This document shows positions 1-8,782 of a stretch of 64,000 nt of DNA, one piece after another. Where the stretch lies: the NCBI RefSeq assembly GCF_023101145.1, contig NZ_CP073714.1, forward strand, positions 3,410,001-3,474,000. The letters are read 5' to 3'. Position numbers and translations under genes: made by a program. The DNA comes from Paenibacillus pabuli (GTDB taxonomy: Bacteria > Bacillota > Bacilli > Paenibacillales > Paenibacillaceae). Numbering within the stretch: the first letter of the stretch is position 1; each line of letters starts with the position of its first letter. Below the pieces are notes generated by a model. The model saw nothing but the letters and a program-made list of their open reading frames with translations, had not been told where the DNA came from and did not search any database.

Positions 1-804
1 GAATACCTGACAACGATGCAGCAGTGGAACAAAGAGGGCTTGCTTAATCGGGATTGGGCCACCGCAGACTTTAACCAAAGAATGGCAAGCGCGATCTCGG
101 ACAAAACCGCAGTCATGATGGATTCACCCGATACCATGTGGAGTTACTGGAAGCAGCAGAACGATATCGATTTTGTTGGAGCACTTAATCCTGTCCTGAA
201 CAAAGGCGATAAATCAGCAACAACCTACAAGAACTTCAAACGAACAGGGACCACAGCGGCAATTACCACGCAATGTGATGACGTGGAAGCCGCAATGGCT
301 TGGCTTGATTTTAACTACAGCAAAAAAGGCTGGGAAATTCTCAATTACGGCGAATATGGAACAGTTCATTTGATTGATGAGAATGGAAAACCATACTTCC
401 CGGAAGACAGCTACATTTACAAAGACCCTGAGGGCCAGCCTGTTGCGACTACTTTGTTGAAGTACCGCATGCACTCCTGGCCAGCCATTCGTGACGAGCA
501 TAATTCCAATCCACTAATTGTGGCCAAAGGCAGCTACTCCGGAAACATTCGGAAAGAGTGGACGGAGAACATGGATACGAGCATGGCAATGCCTCCAATC
601 ACGTTTACTCAGGAAGAAGCATCACGAGAAGCTGAACTGGGCAACCAGTTGTCCACGCTGAGGGGTGAGTATTTTGCCAAGATCATCATGGGCGAACTTC
701 AGGTTGATGCATATGACAAGTTTCTAAGCGATGCCAAGAAGATGGGGCTGGATGAATTCCTGAGTATCCATCAGGCAGCGCTGGATCGGTATAACCAAAG
801 GTAG
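1..804 (+). CDS. Extracellular sugar-binding protein of an ABC importer, C-terminal part (5' end outside window)
   Basis: The frame is open from the first base, so only the last 267 residues are visible; signal peptide and lipobox would lie upstream. The visible part carries features usual for Paenibacillus LipO-type family 1 solute-binding proteins: a stretch around AMAWLDFNYSKKGWEILNYG, and a C-terminal segment about keeping a fixed position (FLSDAKKMGLDEFLSIHQAA) seen in many of these proteins. Two LplB- and YtcP-like permeases follow directly, which fixes its role as the substrate receptor of a CUT1-type importer. No ATPase gene is present, as is usual for this family, which shares an MsmX-type ATPase. 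The sugar is unknown; the GH2 and GH43 genes downstream point to plant-derived oligosaccharides (inference). Confidence 0.85.
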   Translation, partial: EYLTTMQQWNKEGLLNRDWATADFNQRMASAISDKTAVMMDSPDTMWSYWKQQNDIDFVGALNPVLNKGDKSATTYKNFKRTGTTAAITTQCDDVEAAMAWLDFNYSKKGWEILNYGEYGTVHLIDENGKPYFPEDSYIYKDPEGQPVATTLLKYRMHSWPAIRDEHNSNPLIVAKGSYSGNIRKEWTENMDTSMAMPPITFTQEEASREAELGNQLSTLRGEYFAKIIMGELQVDAYDKFLSDAKKMGLDEFLSIHQAALDRYNQR

Positions 805-850
805 CATGAATTTCTGAGCAGTGAGCAGTTAGAAATGAGGTGCCTATGAG

Positions 851-1822
851 ATGCTGACTGTACGAAAAAACAGGGAGCTGCGCAGTGGGATGATCAACCC
901 CAAGCGCAAAAATACCGGTCAAATCATCAAAAAGGATTTTAAAAAGAACTGGTTTGCCTACATGCTGGCGATCCCGGTGATCGCTTGGTTTCTCGTCTTT
1001 TGTTACGGACCGATGTGGGGCGTGCTGATTGCCTTTAAGGATTTCAAGCCGCTTCTTGGCTTCGCAGATAGCCAGTGGGTTGGGTTCAAACATTTTATAG
1101 AATTTTTCCAGGGTCCTTATTTCTGGAGAGTGGTCAAGAACACGCTGCTGTTAAATGTGTGGGGCATTGTATTTGGTTTTACGGCCCCGATCCTATTGGC
1201 ATTAATGCTGAATGAAGCCCGGAACAGCAGATTCAAAAAAGTCGTACAGACCATTACCTACATGCCTCACTTCATTTCACTCGTCGTTGTCTGCGGTATG
1301 ATTCATATCTTTACTGCTGATGAAGGCATCATCACCCAGGTATTGCAGTTCATCACAGGCAAGGAATACAGTTCACTGCTGGGGTACTCCTCCATGTTCA
1401 GGCCCATTTATATCTTTTCGGGAATCTGGCAGAGTATCGGGTGGGAGAGCATCATTTATCTGGCTGCGATGAGTACGATCGATCCTACGTTGTACGAAGC
1501 AGCGGATATGGACGGCGTAGGGAGAATAAAAAAGATGTGGCATATTACGTTGCCCCAGATCAGCCCGGTGATCGTCATTCTGTTCATATTTGCAATCGGC
1601 GGCCTGATGGCATCCGGTTACGAGAAAATTATCCTTCTATATAATCCGTTGACCTATGATACCGCCGATGTCATTGCATCTTACGTATATCGAAGAGGGT
1701 TAAGGGAAGCAAGTCTGAGCTATTCCACAGCTGTTGGACTGTTGAGCGCAATCATCAATTTCGCTTTGCTGTGGGCGACGAACCGAATTGCCAAACGCCA
1801 CTCTGAGGTCAGCTTATGGTAG
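851..1822 (+). CDS. ABC sugar transporter permease, LplB-like
   Basis: 323-residue membrane protein with about six hydrophobic segments, starting near residue 35 (YMLAIPVIAWFLVFCYGPMWG). It carries the binding-protein-dependent permease signature EAADMDGVGRIKKMWHITLP around residues 217-236, whose EAA loop docks the ATPase. Length and ending match the LplB/UgpA family. The start at 851 has AGG about 10 bases upstream; an ATG at 890 is possible but lacks a good ribosome site. It lies 46 bases after the binding-protein gene and 16 bases before the second permease, so the three form one operon. Confidence in the family is high; substrate unknown. Confidence 0.93.
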   Translation: MLTVRKNRELRSGMINPKRKNTGQIIKKDFKKNWFAYMLAIPVIAWFLVFCYGPMWGVLIAFKDFKPLLGFADSQWVGFKHFIEFFQGPYFWRVVKNTLLLNVWGIVFGFTAPILLALMLNEARNSRFKKVVQTITYMPHFISLVVVCGMIHIFTADEGIITQVLQFITGKEYSSLLGYSSMFRPIYIFSGIWQSIGWESIIYLAAMSTIDPTLYEAADMDGVGRIKKMWHITLPQISPVIVILFIFAIGGLMASGYEKIILLYNPLTYDTADVIASYVYRRGLREASLSYSTAVGLLSAIINFALLWATNRIAKRHSEVSLW

Positions 1823-1838
1823 GGAGGGGTAAACGGAA

Positions 1839-2741
1839 ATGAAATATCGCAAAACGATGGGCAACCGAATGTTTGACATCTTCAATTATTCGCTACTGAC
1901 CCTGTTGACGCTGGCCTGTCTATATCCCATTTTGCACATTGTGTTTGCTTCCTTCAGTGATCCGGCTCGATTAGTGGCGCATAAGGGACTTCTACTTAAA
2001 CCACTGGGCTTCACTTTGGATGGATATAAGCTGATTTTTAAGGATAACAGTCTCCTGGTGGGTTATAAAAACACGTTAATTTACGTGGGTCTAGGCACTT
2101 TTATCAATATGGTCATGACCATTATGGGAGCTTTTGTCTTGTCCAGACGTGATTTGTATTTTAAAAATGCGATCATGATTGTCATCACAATTACGATGTT
2201 CTTTGGAGGCGGACTGATTCCGTGGTTCCTTTTAATGAAGGATATTGGCCTGTTCAACAATCTGTGGGCGATGATTCTGCCCACGGCGCTGAGTACGTGG
2301 AACATCATCATTCTGAGGACCGGCTTTCAGGCGATTCCGCTGGAACTGGAAGAGGCAGCGACCATTGATGGGGCGAGTCAGGCACGAATACTGATGTATG
2401 TGATTTTGCCACTATCCAAAGCCACCCTGGCGGTCATTTTCCTCTATTATCTGGTTGGCAACTGGAATTCCTGGTTTAATGCCATGGTGCTGCTGCAGGA
2501 CCGGGACAAATTTCCGCTGCAGCTGTTAATGAAAGAAATTCTGGTAGCAAATGACTCCACTGCAACTACCATGGGTAGTGCAAGTGGAGTAGTGATTGAT
2601 AGTGCTGGCAGTTCAACCGCTTATCGGGAACTGGTCAAATATTGCACCATTGTTGTGTCCACCATTCCAATACTGATGGTATACCCTTTCCTGCAAAAGT
2701 ACTTTGTCAAAGGAGTATACATCGGTTCAATCAAAGGCTAA
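1839..2741 (+). CDS. ABC sugar transporter permease, YtcP/LplC-like (CarB-type inner membrane subunit)
   Basis: 300-residue membrane protein, partner of the preceding LplB-like permease. The EAA loop reads LELEEAATIDGASQARILMY near residues 168-187, and the C terminus PFLQKYFVKGVYIGSIKG is the typical ending of YtcP/LplC permeases. A strong ribosome site (GGGAGGGG, from 1823) precedes ATG 1839. Together the two permeases form the membrane channel of a CUT1 importer for an oligosaccharide or uronate-type substrate. The next gene (GH2) begins 16 bases after the stop, so uptake and hydrolysis appear co-transcribed. Confidence 0.93.
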   Translation: MKYRKTMGNRMFDIFNYSLLTLLTLACLYPILHIVFASFSDPARLVAHKGLLLKPLGFTLDGYKLIFKDNSLLVGYKNTLIYVGLGTFINMVMTIMGAFVLSRRDLYFKNAIMIVITITMFFGGGLIPWFLLMKDIGLFNNLWAMILPTALSTWNIIILRTGFQAIPLELEEAATIDGASQARILMYVILPLSKATLAVIFLYYLVGNWNSWFNAMVLLQDRDKFPLQLLMKEILVANDSTATTMGSASGVVIDSAGSSTAYRELVKYCTIVVSTIPILMVYPFLQKYFVKGVYIGSIKG

Positions 2742-2757
2742 TAGGAGTGATTTACGT

Positions 2758-4521
2758 ATGAATAAAGACAAGATGACATTGACACAACTGACACCACGCC
2801 CGGAGTATCCTCGCCCTCAATGGATACGAAGCAATTGGATCAATCTGAATGGACCTTGGCAATTCGAGATGGATCATGGCAAAAGTGGAAAAGAGCGCGG
2901 TTATGAGCAGCCCGAACATCCCCTGTCTGGAACAATCATTGTTCCGTTCTGTCCAGAGAGTAAGCTGTCCGGTGTGGCCTATACCGATTTTATGGCAGCT
3001 GTATGGTACAAAAGAGAATTCTCGATCCCGGATACATGGATGAATGGACGCATATTACTTCATTTTGGGGCTGTTGATTACGAAGCCGAGATCTGGGTCA
3101 ATGGAAAAGCCGTTGGAAGGCACCGGGGAGGTTATTCGTCATTTCACTTTGATATCACATCCCATGTGTCGTCGGGAACAAATGTCGTCACGGTGTATGC
3201 GGAAGACGATGTGCGTTCCGGGCTTCAGCCGCGAGGCAAACAGAGCGAACGATTCCATTCGCACGGCTGCGATTACACGCGGACAACCGGCATCTGGCAA
3301 ACGGTGTGGCTGGAGCAGGTGCCGGAGGTGTATCTGTCCGACATGAAAGTCGCCGCTGATCCGGATAATGCATGCGTGCACCTGGACGTGCAAATAGGCG
3401 GTAACGCTGCTGGAGGGGAACTGGCTGCAACTGCCCGCTTTGACGGTAAGGATGTGGGATCGGTAACGGCCGTTGTTCATGGACCTGTTGTAAAGCTTAC
3501 TATTCCATTATCCGAAATCCACTTATGGGAGCCGGGGAACGCCAAACTGTATGACTTGGAACTGAATCTGGATGGGCAGAATCAGACGAGCGATACGGTT
3601 ACATCGTATTTCGGACTGCGGACGGTAAGGCTGGATGGCATGGCATTTCGAATCAATGACAAATCCGTTTTTCAGCGGCTAGTGCTGGATCAGGGTTTTT
3701 ACCCGGATGGCATCTACACGGCACCCAGCGACGAGGATCTGCGCAAGGACATCGAGATCTCCATGGAGATTGGCTTTAATGGCGCGAGATTACACGAAAA
3801 GATGTTTGAGCCACGTTTCCTGTATTGGGCTGACCGGCTTGGGTATCTGGTATGGGGAGAGCATGCCAACTGGGGTCAGGATATTACAACCACCGAAAGT
3901 CTCGCTCGGTTCCTGCCGGAATGGATGGAAGGCATGGAACGTGACTTCAATCATCCATCACTTATCGGCTGGTGTCCGTTCAATGAAACGTGGGATCGTG
4001 ATGGAACCCGGCAGGATAACGATGTGCTCCGCATTGTTTATGAGATGACTAAACGTATGGACCCGACACGTCCGGTCATTGATACCAGCGGCAACTTTCA
4101 TGTGGTAACGGATATCTTTGATTTGCATGACTATGATCAGAATCCGGAAACGTTCCGGGCCAGATATGAACCGATGAAAAGCGGCGGCGAAGTGTTCAAT
4201 ACCTTTCCGGAGCGGCAGACGTATGAAGGGCAGCCTTATTTTATTAGCGAGTATGGCGGTATCTGGTGGAATCCGGATCAGCATGATGAGAAAGCTTGGG
4301 GTTATGGAGACAGACCGCAATCCGAAGAAGCTTTTATTGCACGTTATGAGGGATTAACCAATGTTCTGCTGGACCATCCGAAGATGTTCGGTTTTTGTTA
4401 TACCCAGCTCTATGATGTGGAACAGGAAGTGAATGGACTGTACACGTATGACCGCCGTCCCAAATTCGACCCGGAAACGATTCGTCGCATCAATTCCCGC
4501 AAGGCTGCAATAGAAGATTGA
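2758..4521 (+). CDS. Glycoside hydrolase family 2 enzyme, cytoplasmic
   Basis: 587 residues. An upstream in-frame start at 2704 would overlap the permease; ATG 2758 has the ribosome site AGGAGTG and is chosen. Domain order is GH2: N-terminal jelly-roll sugar-binding domain (about 20-185, with VNGKAVGRHRGGYSSFHFDI), immunoglobulin-like domain (about 190-280), TIM barrel (about 285-585). The acid/base Glu is E410 in PFNETWD and the nucleophile is probably E498 in FISEYGG. There is no signal peptide, so it should act in the cytoplasm on imported oligosaccharides. GH2 includes beta-galactosidases, beta-glucuronidases, beta-mannosidases and arabinosidases; the sequence alone does not choose among them. 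At 587 residues it is compact, lacking the extra C-terminal domains of LacZ. Confidence 0.88.
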   Translation: MNKDKMTLTQLTPRPEYPRPQWIRSNWINLNGPWQFEMDHGKSGKERGYEQPEHPLSGTIIVPFCPESKLSGVAYTDFMAAVWYKREFSIPDTWMNGRILLHFGAVDYEAEIWVNGKAVGRHRGGYSSFHFDITSHVSSGTNVVTVYAEDDVRSGLQPRGKQSERFHSHGCDYTRTTGIWQTVWLEQVPEVYLSDMKVAADPDNACVHLDVQIGGNAAGGELAATARFDGKDVGSVTAVVHGPVVKLTIPLSEIHLWEPGNAKLYDLELNLDGQNQTSDTVTSYFGLRTVRLDGMAFRINDKSVFQRLVLDQGFYPDGIYTAPSDEDLRKDIEISMEIGFNGARLHEKMFEPRFLYWADRLGYLVWGEHANWGQDITTTESLARFLPEWMEGMERDFNHPSLIGWCPFNETWDRDGTRQDNDVLRIVYEMTKRMDPTRPVIDTSGNFHVVTDIFDLHDYDQNPETFRARYEPMKSGGEVFNTFPERQTYEGQPYFISEYGGIWWNPDQHDEKAWGYGDRPQSEEAFIARYEGLTNVLLDHPKMFGFCYTQLYDVEQEVNGLYTYDRRPKFDPETIRRINSRKAAIED

Positions 4522-4577
4522 ACATTAAAGGTTGGTTGCGTGCATGATCCATCATCCGATAAGGAGCGTGACTATAG

Positions 4578-5978
4578 ATGAAGATAATAAATTACAGGAA
4601 CAAATTGTTGCTGGCCTTGTGTGCATTTCTTATTTTTCCCATGGGACAGACGACGCATGCAGCTACCGTTCAGAATAACTTCTATAATGTTGTGATGCAG
4701 GATGGAGCAGATCCATGGGTTTACAAGCACACAGACGGATTTTATTATTTTACGAAAACAACCGGTGGTAACGTTACCATCTGGAAGTCAGCTCAATTAA
4801 CAACCATTGATGCGGCTCCAAACACAGTGGTGAATACCGGCTGCTGCGGCATCTGGGCACCTGAGCTTCATTACATCAACGGTACATGGTATATCTATTA
4901 TGCCAAGGATGATGGAGACAACGTCAATCATCGCATGTATGTGATGGAAAATACATCAGCTGATCCCACACAGGGGACTTGGCAATACAAAGGGCAGATC
5001 ACCGACCCCACCAACAAGTGGGCCATCGACGGGACAGTATTACAGGTAAACGGACAGCTCTACTTCATCTGGTCGGGCTGGGAAGGGGATACGAATGTAA
5101 GGCAGAATCTATACATTGCCCACATGAGCAATCCTTGGACCATTGATTCGAATCGTGTAGAAATAGCACGACCAACCTACGCCTGGGAAACCAATCATTC
5201 CCCAAATGTAAATGAAGGACCGCAGGTGATCGTACGAAACGGTGTGATTAGTCTTGTGTATTCGGCAAGTGGTAGCTGGACCAATGACTATTGTCTTGGG
5301 CTTATTACCGCCAGTGCCTCAAGTAATCTGCTGAATCCGGCATCATGGAGCAAGCGCAGTCAACCTATCTTTCAATCCGGCAACGGCTTGTATGGTCCGG
5401 GCCATCATTCCTTTACGAAATCGCCTGATGGAACTGAGGACTGGATCATGTACCACACAGCGAAATTCAATAATTCCGGATGGAATCGTGAGATCCGCTT
5501 GCAGAAGTTCACCTGGAATGCTGACAATACCCCGAATCTGGGTGCACCGGTGAATCCCAATGCCCCTATTGCCCTGCCTTCGGGAGAAAAATCAATCGTT
5601 CGATATGAGGGTGAAGAGGGAATCTTTGGGGGAATCGCTTACGCATCTCAAAGTCCTTCCGGTTCTGGCGGTATGAAAGCGGGCCATATGGATACGGCGG
5701 ACAGCTATGTTGAATTTAACGTCAATGCAGCAACTGCAGGCCCATATATTCTCCTGGCAAGGACCGCGAATGGCACCACAGGCGGCAACTGGTCCAACCT
5801 TCTGTTGAGTGTGAATGGAGGTACAGCCAGCCCTTTCTACATTACGAACAAGGGATGGGAGAATTGGGGCCTGTCTACAGCGAGAGTTCAGCTCAAGGCT
5901 GGTGTAAACAAAATCCGCTTTTCCAAAGGGGAAGGGTATGGTGAACTGGACTTTTTTGATATCAAACCTGCCAATTAG
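4578..5978 (+). CDS. Secreted glycoside hydrolase family 43 with C-terminal carbohydrate-binding module
   Basis: 466 residues with an N-terminal signal peptide that probably ends after THA (about residue 29). The five-bladed GH43 propeller shows the expected acidic triad: base D45 in GADPWV, pKa-modulating D151 in AIDGTV, and acid E213 in NEGPQV; GPGHHSF is also typical. Residues about 335-466 form a CBM6/CBM35-like beta sandwich (VRYEGEEG, then HMDTADSYVEFNV). The family contains alpha-L-arabinofuranosidases, arabinanases and beta-xylosidases; the sequence type is closest in my reading to exo-acting arabinofuranosidases, but this is inference. AAGGAG sits 12 bases before ATG 4578. It follows the GH2 gene by 56 bases and closes the sugar-uptake operon. 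Confidence 0.9.
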   Translation: MKIINYRNKLLLALCAFLIFPMGQTTHAATVQNNFYNVVMQDGADPWVYKHTDGFYYFTKTTGGNVTIWKSAQLTTIDAAPNTVVNTGCCGIWAPELHYINGTWYIYYAKDDGDNVNHRMYVMENTSADPTQGTWQYKGQITDPTNKWAIDGTVLQVNGQLYFIWSGWEGDTNVRQNLYIAHMSNPWTIDSNRVEIARPTYAWETNHSPNVNEGPQVIVRNGVISLVYSASGSWTNDYCLGLITASASSNLLNPASWSKRSQPIFQSGNGLYGPGHHSFTKSPDGTEDWIMYHTAKFNNSGWNREIRLQKFTWNADNTPNLGAPVNPNAPIALPSGEKSIVRYEGEEGIFGGIAYASQSPSGSGGMKAGHMDTADSYVEFNVNAATAGPYILLARTANGTTGGNWSNLLLSVNGGTASPFYITNKGWENWGLSTARVQLKAGVNKIRFSKGEGYGELDFFDIKPAN

Positions 5979-5997
5979 AAAATGATACACAGATCCG

Positions 5998-6035
5998 AAC
6001 CCTGCCGGTGTCCATTGGGACGCTGGCAGGGTTTT
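5998..6035 (+). terminator. Rho-independent terminator after the GH43 gene
   Basis: A G+C-rich stem (AACCCTGCC pairing with GGCAGGGTT) is followed by TTTT. It ends the importer-GH2-GH43 operon. Confidence 0.8.
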
Positions 6036-6069
6036 GTGATTTTGAAGTTGAAAACAAACTTTCGTTTCC

Positions 6070-6086
6070 ATTCATATTCAGTTCAT
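6070..6086 (+). promoter_or_regulatory. Direct-repeat operator (ATTCAT-N5-GTTCAT) upstream of the DrrAB exporter
   Basis: Two TTCAT half-sites are spaced by 11 bp, one helical turn, as expected for tandem binding of an OmpR-family regulator. The same GTTCAT-N5-GTTCAT core recurs at 14764, 15905 and 24438. Here the third half-site and the -10 spacing seen at the other three are not evident. Confidence 0.5.
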
Positions 6087-6133
6087 AAAAGTACGTTATT
6101 CTTCCCCTATCAACGATATGGGAGGAACCACAA

Positions 6134-7165
6134 TTGACAAACATACAGCAAAGAACAACAGGTAATGAACTTGGAGATTGGGCCATTGAAGCAGAGGGGC
6201 TTGTAAAAATATTTGGAGATAAGCGTGCAGTGGATGGTGTAAATCTGAACGTAAAGGCAGGTACAATCTATGGCGTACTGGGCCCGAATGGAGCAGGGAA
6301 AACAACAACCATTCGGATGCTGGGTACGCTGCTTCGGTCCGATGGAGGATCAGCCAAAATATTTGGGCATGATGTGGTGAAAGAGTCACATATCGTGCGC
6401 CAGCTGATTGGACTTACAGGACAATATGCTTCTGTTGACGAGTCACTTAGTGCTAATGAAAATTTGATGATATTCTCACGACTGTTGGGTCTTGGCCGCG
6501 CAGAATCGAAGCGTAAAACGGCTGAACTGCTCGAAGAGTTCGGCTTGACAGATGCGGCGAAACGTCCGATCAAAGGGTTCTCGGGAGGCATGCGCCGCCG
6601 TCTGGATCTGGCGGCAAGTCTTATTGCTCAGCCGCCGCTGATCTTTCTGGACGAACCGACGACTGGACTTGACCCACGGACACGTGCACAGATGTGGAAT
6701 ACGATTCGCCAGTTGGTCAAGACTGGTTCAACAGTGCTTCTGACAACGCAATATCTCGATGAAGCGGATCAGCTGGCTGACCGTGTTGCCGTAATCGATC
6801 AGGGTCATGTTGTAGCCGAGGGTACGGTGGATGATTTGAAAGCTTCAGTTGGCACGGCGTCACTTCAACTTCGCATTCAGGAACCGACACGGATTGAACA
6901 CGCTCGTCAGATTGTCGAGCAGATCCTTCGTACAGATTCCAGTGTATCGGCGGAAGCAGGGAAGATTACTGCACCGATGGCCAATGCGAATATTGCAGCA
7001 GATCTCCTGATTGCTTTCCGTTCTGCAAACATTGATCTGGCAGAGATGAGTGTCCAGAAACCTACACTTGATGAAGTATTTCTTACCATTACGGGCCAAG
7101 ATGCGATTGGCAAAGCGTCTCATACGTCTCAAGAAACAAAAGCAGTGGAGGAGTTGCAAGCATGA
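6134..7165 (+). CDS. ABC exporter ATP-binding protein, DrrA (daunorubicin-resistance) type
   Basis: 343 residues, one nucleotide-binding domain followed by a C-terminal extension. Walker A is GPNGAGKTT, the signature is FSGGMRRRLDLA, Walker B is LIFLDEPTTGLD, and the switch His is replaced in the usual TTQYLDEAD context of this family. The C-terminal 90 residues match the DUF4162-type tail of DrrA-like ATPases (PTLDEVFLTITG). The start is TTG 6134, with GGAGG at 6121-6125. It forms an exporter with the permease that follows (ATGA overlap). A TCS lies 130 bases further on without an obvious terminator between, suggesting one envelope-stress or drug-response operon. The exported substrate is unknown. 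Confidence 0.92.
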   Translation: MTNIQQRTTGNELGDWAIEAEGLVKIFGDKRAVDGVNLNVKAGTIYGVLGPNGAGKTTTIRMLGTLLRSDGGSAKIFGHDVVKESHIVRQLIGLTGQYASVDESLSANENLMIFSRLLGLGRAESKRKTAELLEEFGLTDAAKRPIKGFSGGMRRRLDLAASLIAQPPLIFLDEPTTGLDPRTRAQMWNTIRQLVKTGSTVLLTTQYLDEADQLADRVAVIDQGHVVAEGTVDDLKASVGTASLQLRIQEPTRIEHARQIVEQILRTDSSVSAEAGKITAPMANANIAADLLIAFRSANIDLAEMSVQKPTLDEVFLTITGQDAIGKASHTSQETKAVEELQA

Positions 7166-7977
7166 ACAGTACAATAGCGAAACAAAACCCAAGTCGGAAG
7201 CTGAGAAAATACACAAGCGTAGGGCAAACCGTCCGAAATTCCTTAACGATGGCTTATCGCGGGATATTGAAGGTTAGACGCACACCAGAGCAATTATTCG
7301 ATGTTACCCTACAGCCGATCATTTTCACATTGATGTTTACGTACATTTTTGGCGGTGCGGTCTCGGGAAATATTCAAGCTTACTTGCTGGTCATTATTCC
7401 GGGTATACTTGTGCAGACGGTAATTACAAGCTCAGTCGTTACGGGTGTGCAATTGCGTGAAGATATGGATAAAGGGGTCTTCGACCGATTCAAATCATTG
7501 CCAATAGCACGTATTGCTCCGCTGGCTGGTGCATTGCTGGCAGACACCATCCGCTATACCATTGCAACATTCCTTACCTTTGCGATCGGCTATTTATTGG
7601 GATATAGCCCTGCAGGTGGATTAGGTCATGTTGCCATGGCAGGACTGCTGGTTATTGTGTGCGCTTGGGCGATCAGTTGGATTTTTGCTTTTCTCGGTGT
7701 TATTGCGCGTACAGCGTCCAGTGTGCAAGGGATTTCCATGCTCGTGCTGTTTCCGCTGACCTTTGCTTCGAATGCTTTCGTTCCGGTAGATACGATGCCA
7801 AATTGGCTTCAGTGGGTTGTTAATGCTAATCCAATATCCCATTTGGTCTCAGCTGTCCGGGATTTGGCGAATCAAGGAACAGTCGGCACAGATCTGGTAA
7901 CGAGCCTTGCTGGAGCTGTGGTTATTGTAGCTGTTTTTGCACCATTGACAGTCCGCGCATATATGCGCAGAACGTAA
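7162..7977 (+). CDS. ABC-2 type exporter permease, DrrB type
   Basis: 271 residues, ABC-2 membrane family: a cytoplasmic N terminus of about 50 residues and six hydrophobic segments. It carries the family-typical REDMDKGVFDRFKSLPIAR loop near residues 97-115 and a C-terminal half with NAFVPVDTMPNWLQWVVNANP. The start ATG 7162 overlaps the stop of the ATPase gene (ATGA) and has GGAGGAG 8 bases upstream, so the two are translationally coupled. It probably exports a hydrophobic drug, peptide or lipid. No substrate can be read from the sequence. Confidence 0.9.
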   Translation: MNSTIAKQNPSRKLRKYTSVGQTVRNSLTMAYRGILKVRRTPEQLFDVTLQPIIFTLMFTYIFGGAVSGNIQAYLLVIIPGILVQTVITSSVVTGVQLREDMDKGVFDRFKSLPIARIAPLAGALLADTIRYTIATFLTFAIGYLLGYSPAGGLGHVAMAGLLVIVCAWAISWIFAFLGVIARTASSVQGISMLVLFPLTFASNAFVPVDTMPNWLQWVVNANPISHLVSAVRDLANQGTVGTDLVTSLAGAVVIVAVFAPLTVRAYMRRT

Positions 7978-8107
7978 TTGAAAATGATGAATTTTTGCTG
8001 AAAAGTGTTGGACGTCAGGAAAGAGACGTTATGCCTTCATGGTTTAAGGTCTCCTTCTTGACAGAATGTGGAGTATAAGACAAGGTTGAAAAATGGAGGT
8101 GGTCACA

Positions 8108-8782
8108 TTGACAAGCATATTGGTCGTTGATGACGACCCGCATATCCGAGAGCTGGTAGGACACTTTTTACAGCAGGAGGGTTTGCACGTAATCGAGGCT
8201 GTTGATGGCCTGGATGCTCTGCGATTACTTGCCGAGCATAAGGTTGATCTGGTCGTTCTCGATATTATGATGCCAGGCATGGACGGATGGGAGCTGTGCC
8301 GTCAGTTACGGCAGCAGACAGATCTGCCGCTCCTGATGTTAACGGCAAAAGGGGAAACCTCGCAAATCATCAAAGGATTTACGCTTGGGACGGATGATTA
8401 TCTGGTGAAGCCTTTTGATCCGCTGGTGCTGGTTGCACGTGTGAAAGCTTTATTGAAACGATACCGTATCATGACTTCACAAGTAATACTGCTAGGTGAA
8501 CTTGTTCTGCGTCGTGATACGTATGAGTGCAAGCAGGGAGATCAGGATATCGTTTTGCCACGCAAGGAATTTGAACTACTGTTTACTCTTGCAAGTTATC
8601 CTGGCAAGACCTTTACCCGTGATCAGTTAATCGAAAAGATCTGGGGTTATGATTATGAAGGGGATGAGAGGACGATTGATGTGCATATCAAACGACTTCG
8701 TGAACGATTTCCGGAGGAAGAGCATGCTTTCGTCATTCGTACCATGCGAGGTTTGGGCTATCGTCTGGAGGTAAGGCAATGA
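8108..8782 (+). CDS. OmpR/PhoB-family response regulator (TCS1)
   Basis: 224 residues. The receiver domain has acidic residues in VVDDDPHI, phospho-acceptor D52 in VLDIMMPGMDGW, and the conserved Lys in LVKPFDP. The C-terminal winged helix has recognition helix RTIDVHIKRLRERF and ends GLGYRLEV. I place the start at TTG 8108, because GGAGGTGG lies at 8095-8102; an ATG at 8093 lies within that ribosome site. Its DNA-reading helix is almost identical to those of the regulators at 12609 and 22327 (RTVDVHIKRLRERF, RTIDVHIKRLRERF), so all three may read the same GTTCAT repeats. Confidence 0.93.
   Translation: MTSILVVDDDPHIRELVGHFLQQEGLHVIEAVDGLDALRLLAEHKVDLVVLDIMMPGMDGWELCRQLRQQTDLPLLMLTAKGETSQIIKGFTLGTDDYLVKPFDPLVLVARVKALLKRYRIMTSQVILLGELVLRRDTYECKQGDQDIVLPRKEFELLFTLASYPGKTFTRDQLIEKIWGYDYEGDERTIDVHIKRLRERFPEEEHAFVIRTMRGLGYRLEVRQ

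Noticed and set aside
2704..2757. Earlier start of the GH2 gene
   Set aside because: It overlaps the permease gene, while ATG 2758 has a clear ribosome site.
5592..6071. 159-codon open frame on the minus strand
   Set aside because: It is antisense to the GH43 binding module and crosses the terminator.
8058..8079. Promoter for TCS1 from TTGACA and TATAAG
   Set aside because: The boxes are only 10 bp apart, too close for a sigma-A promoter.
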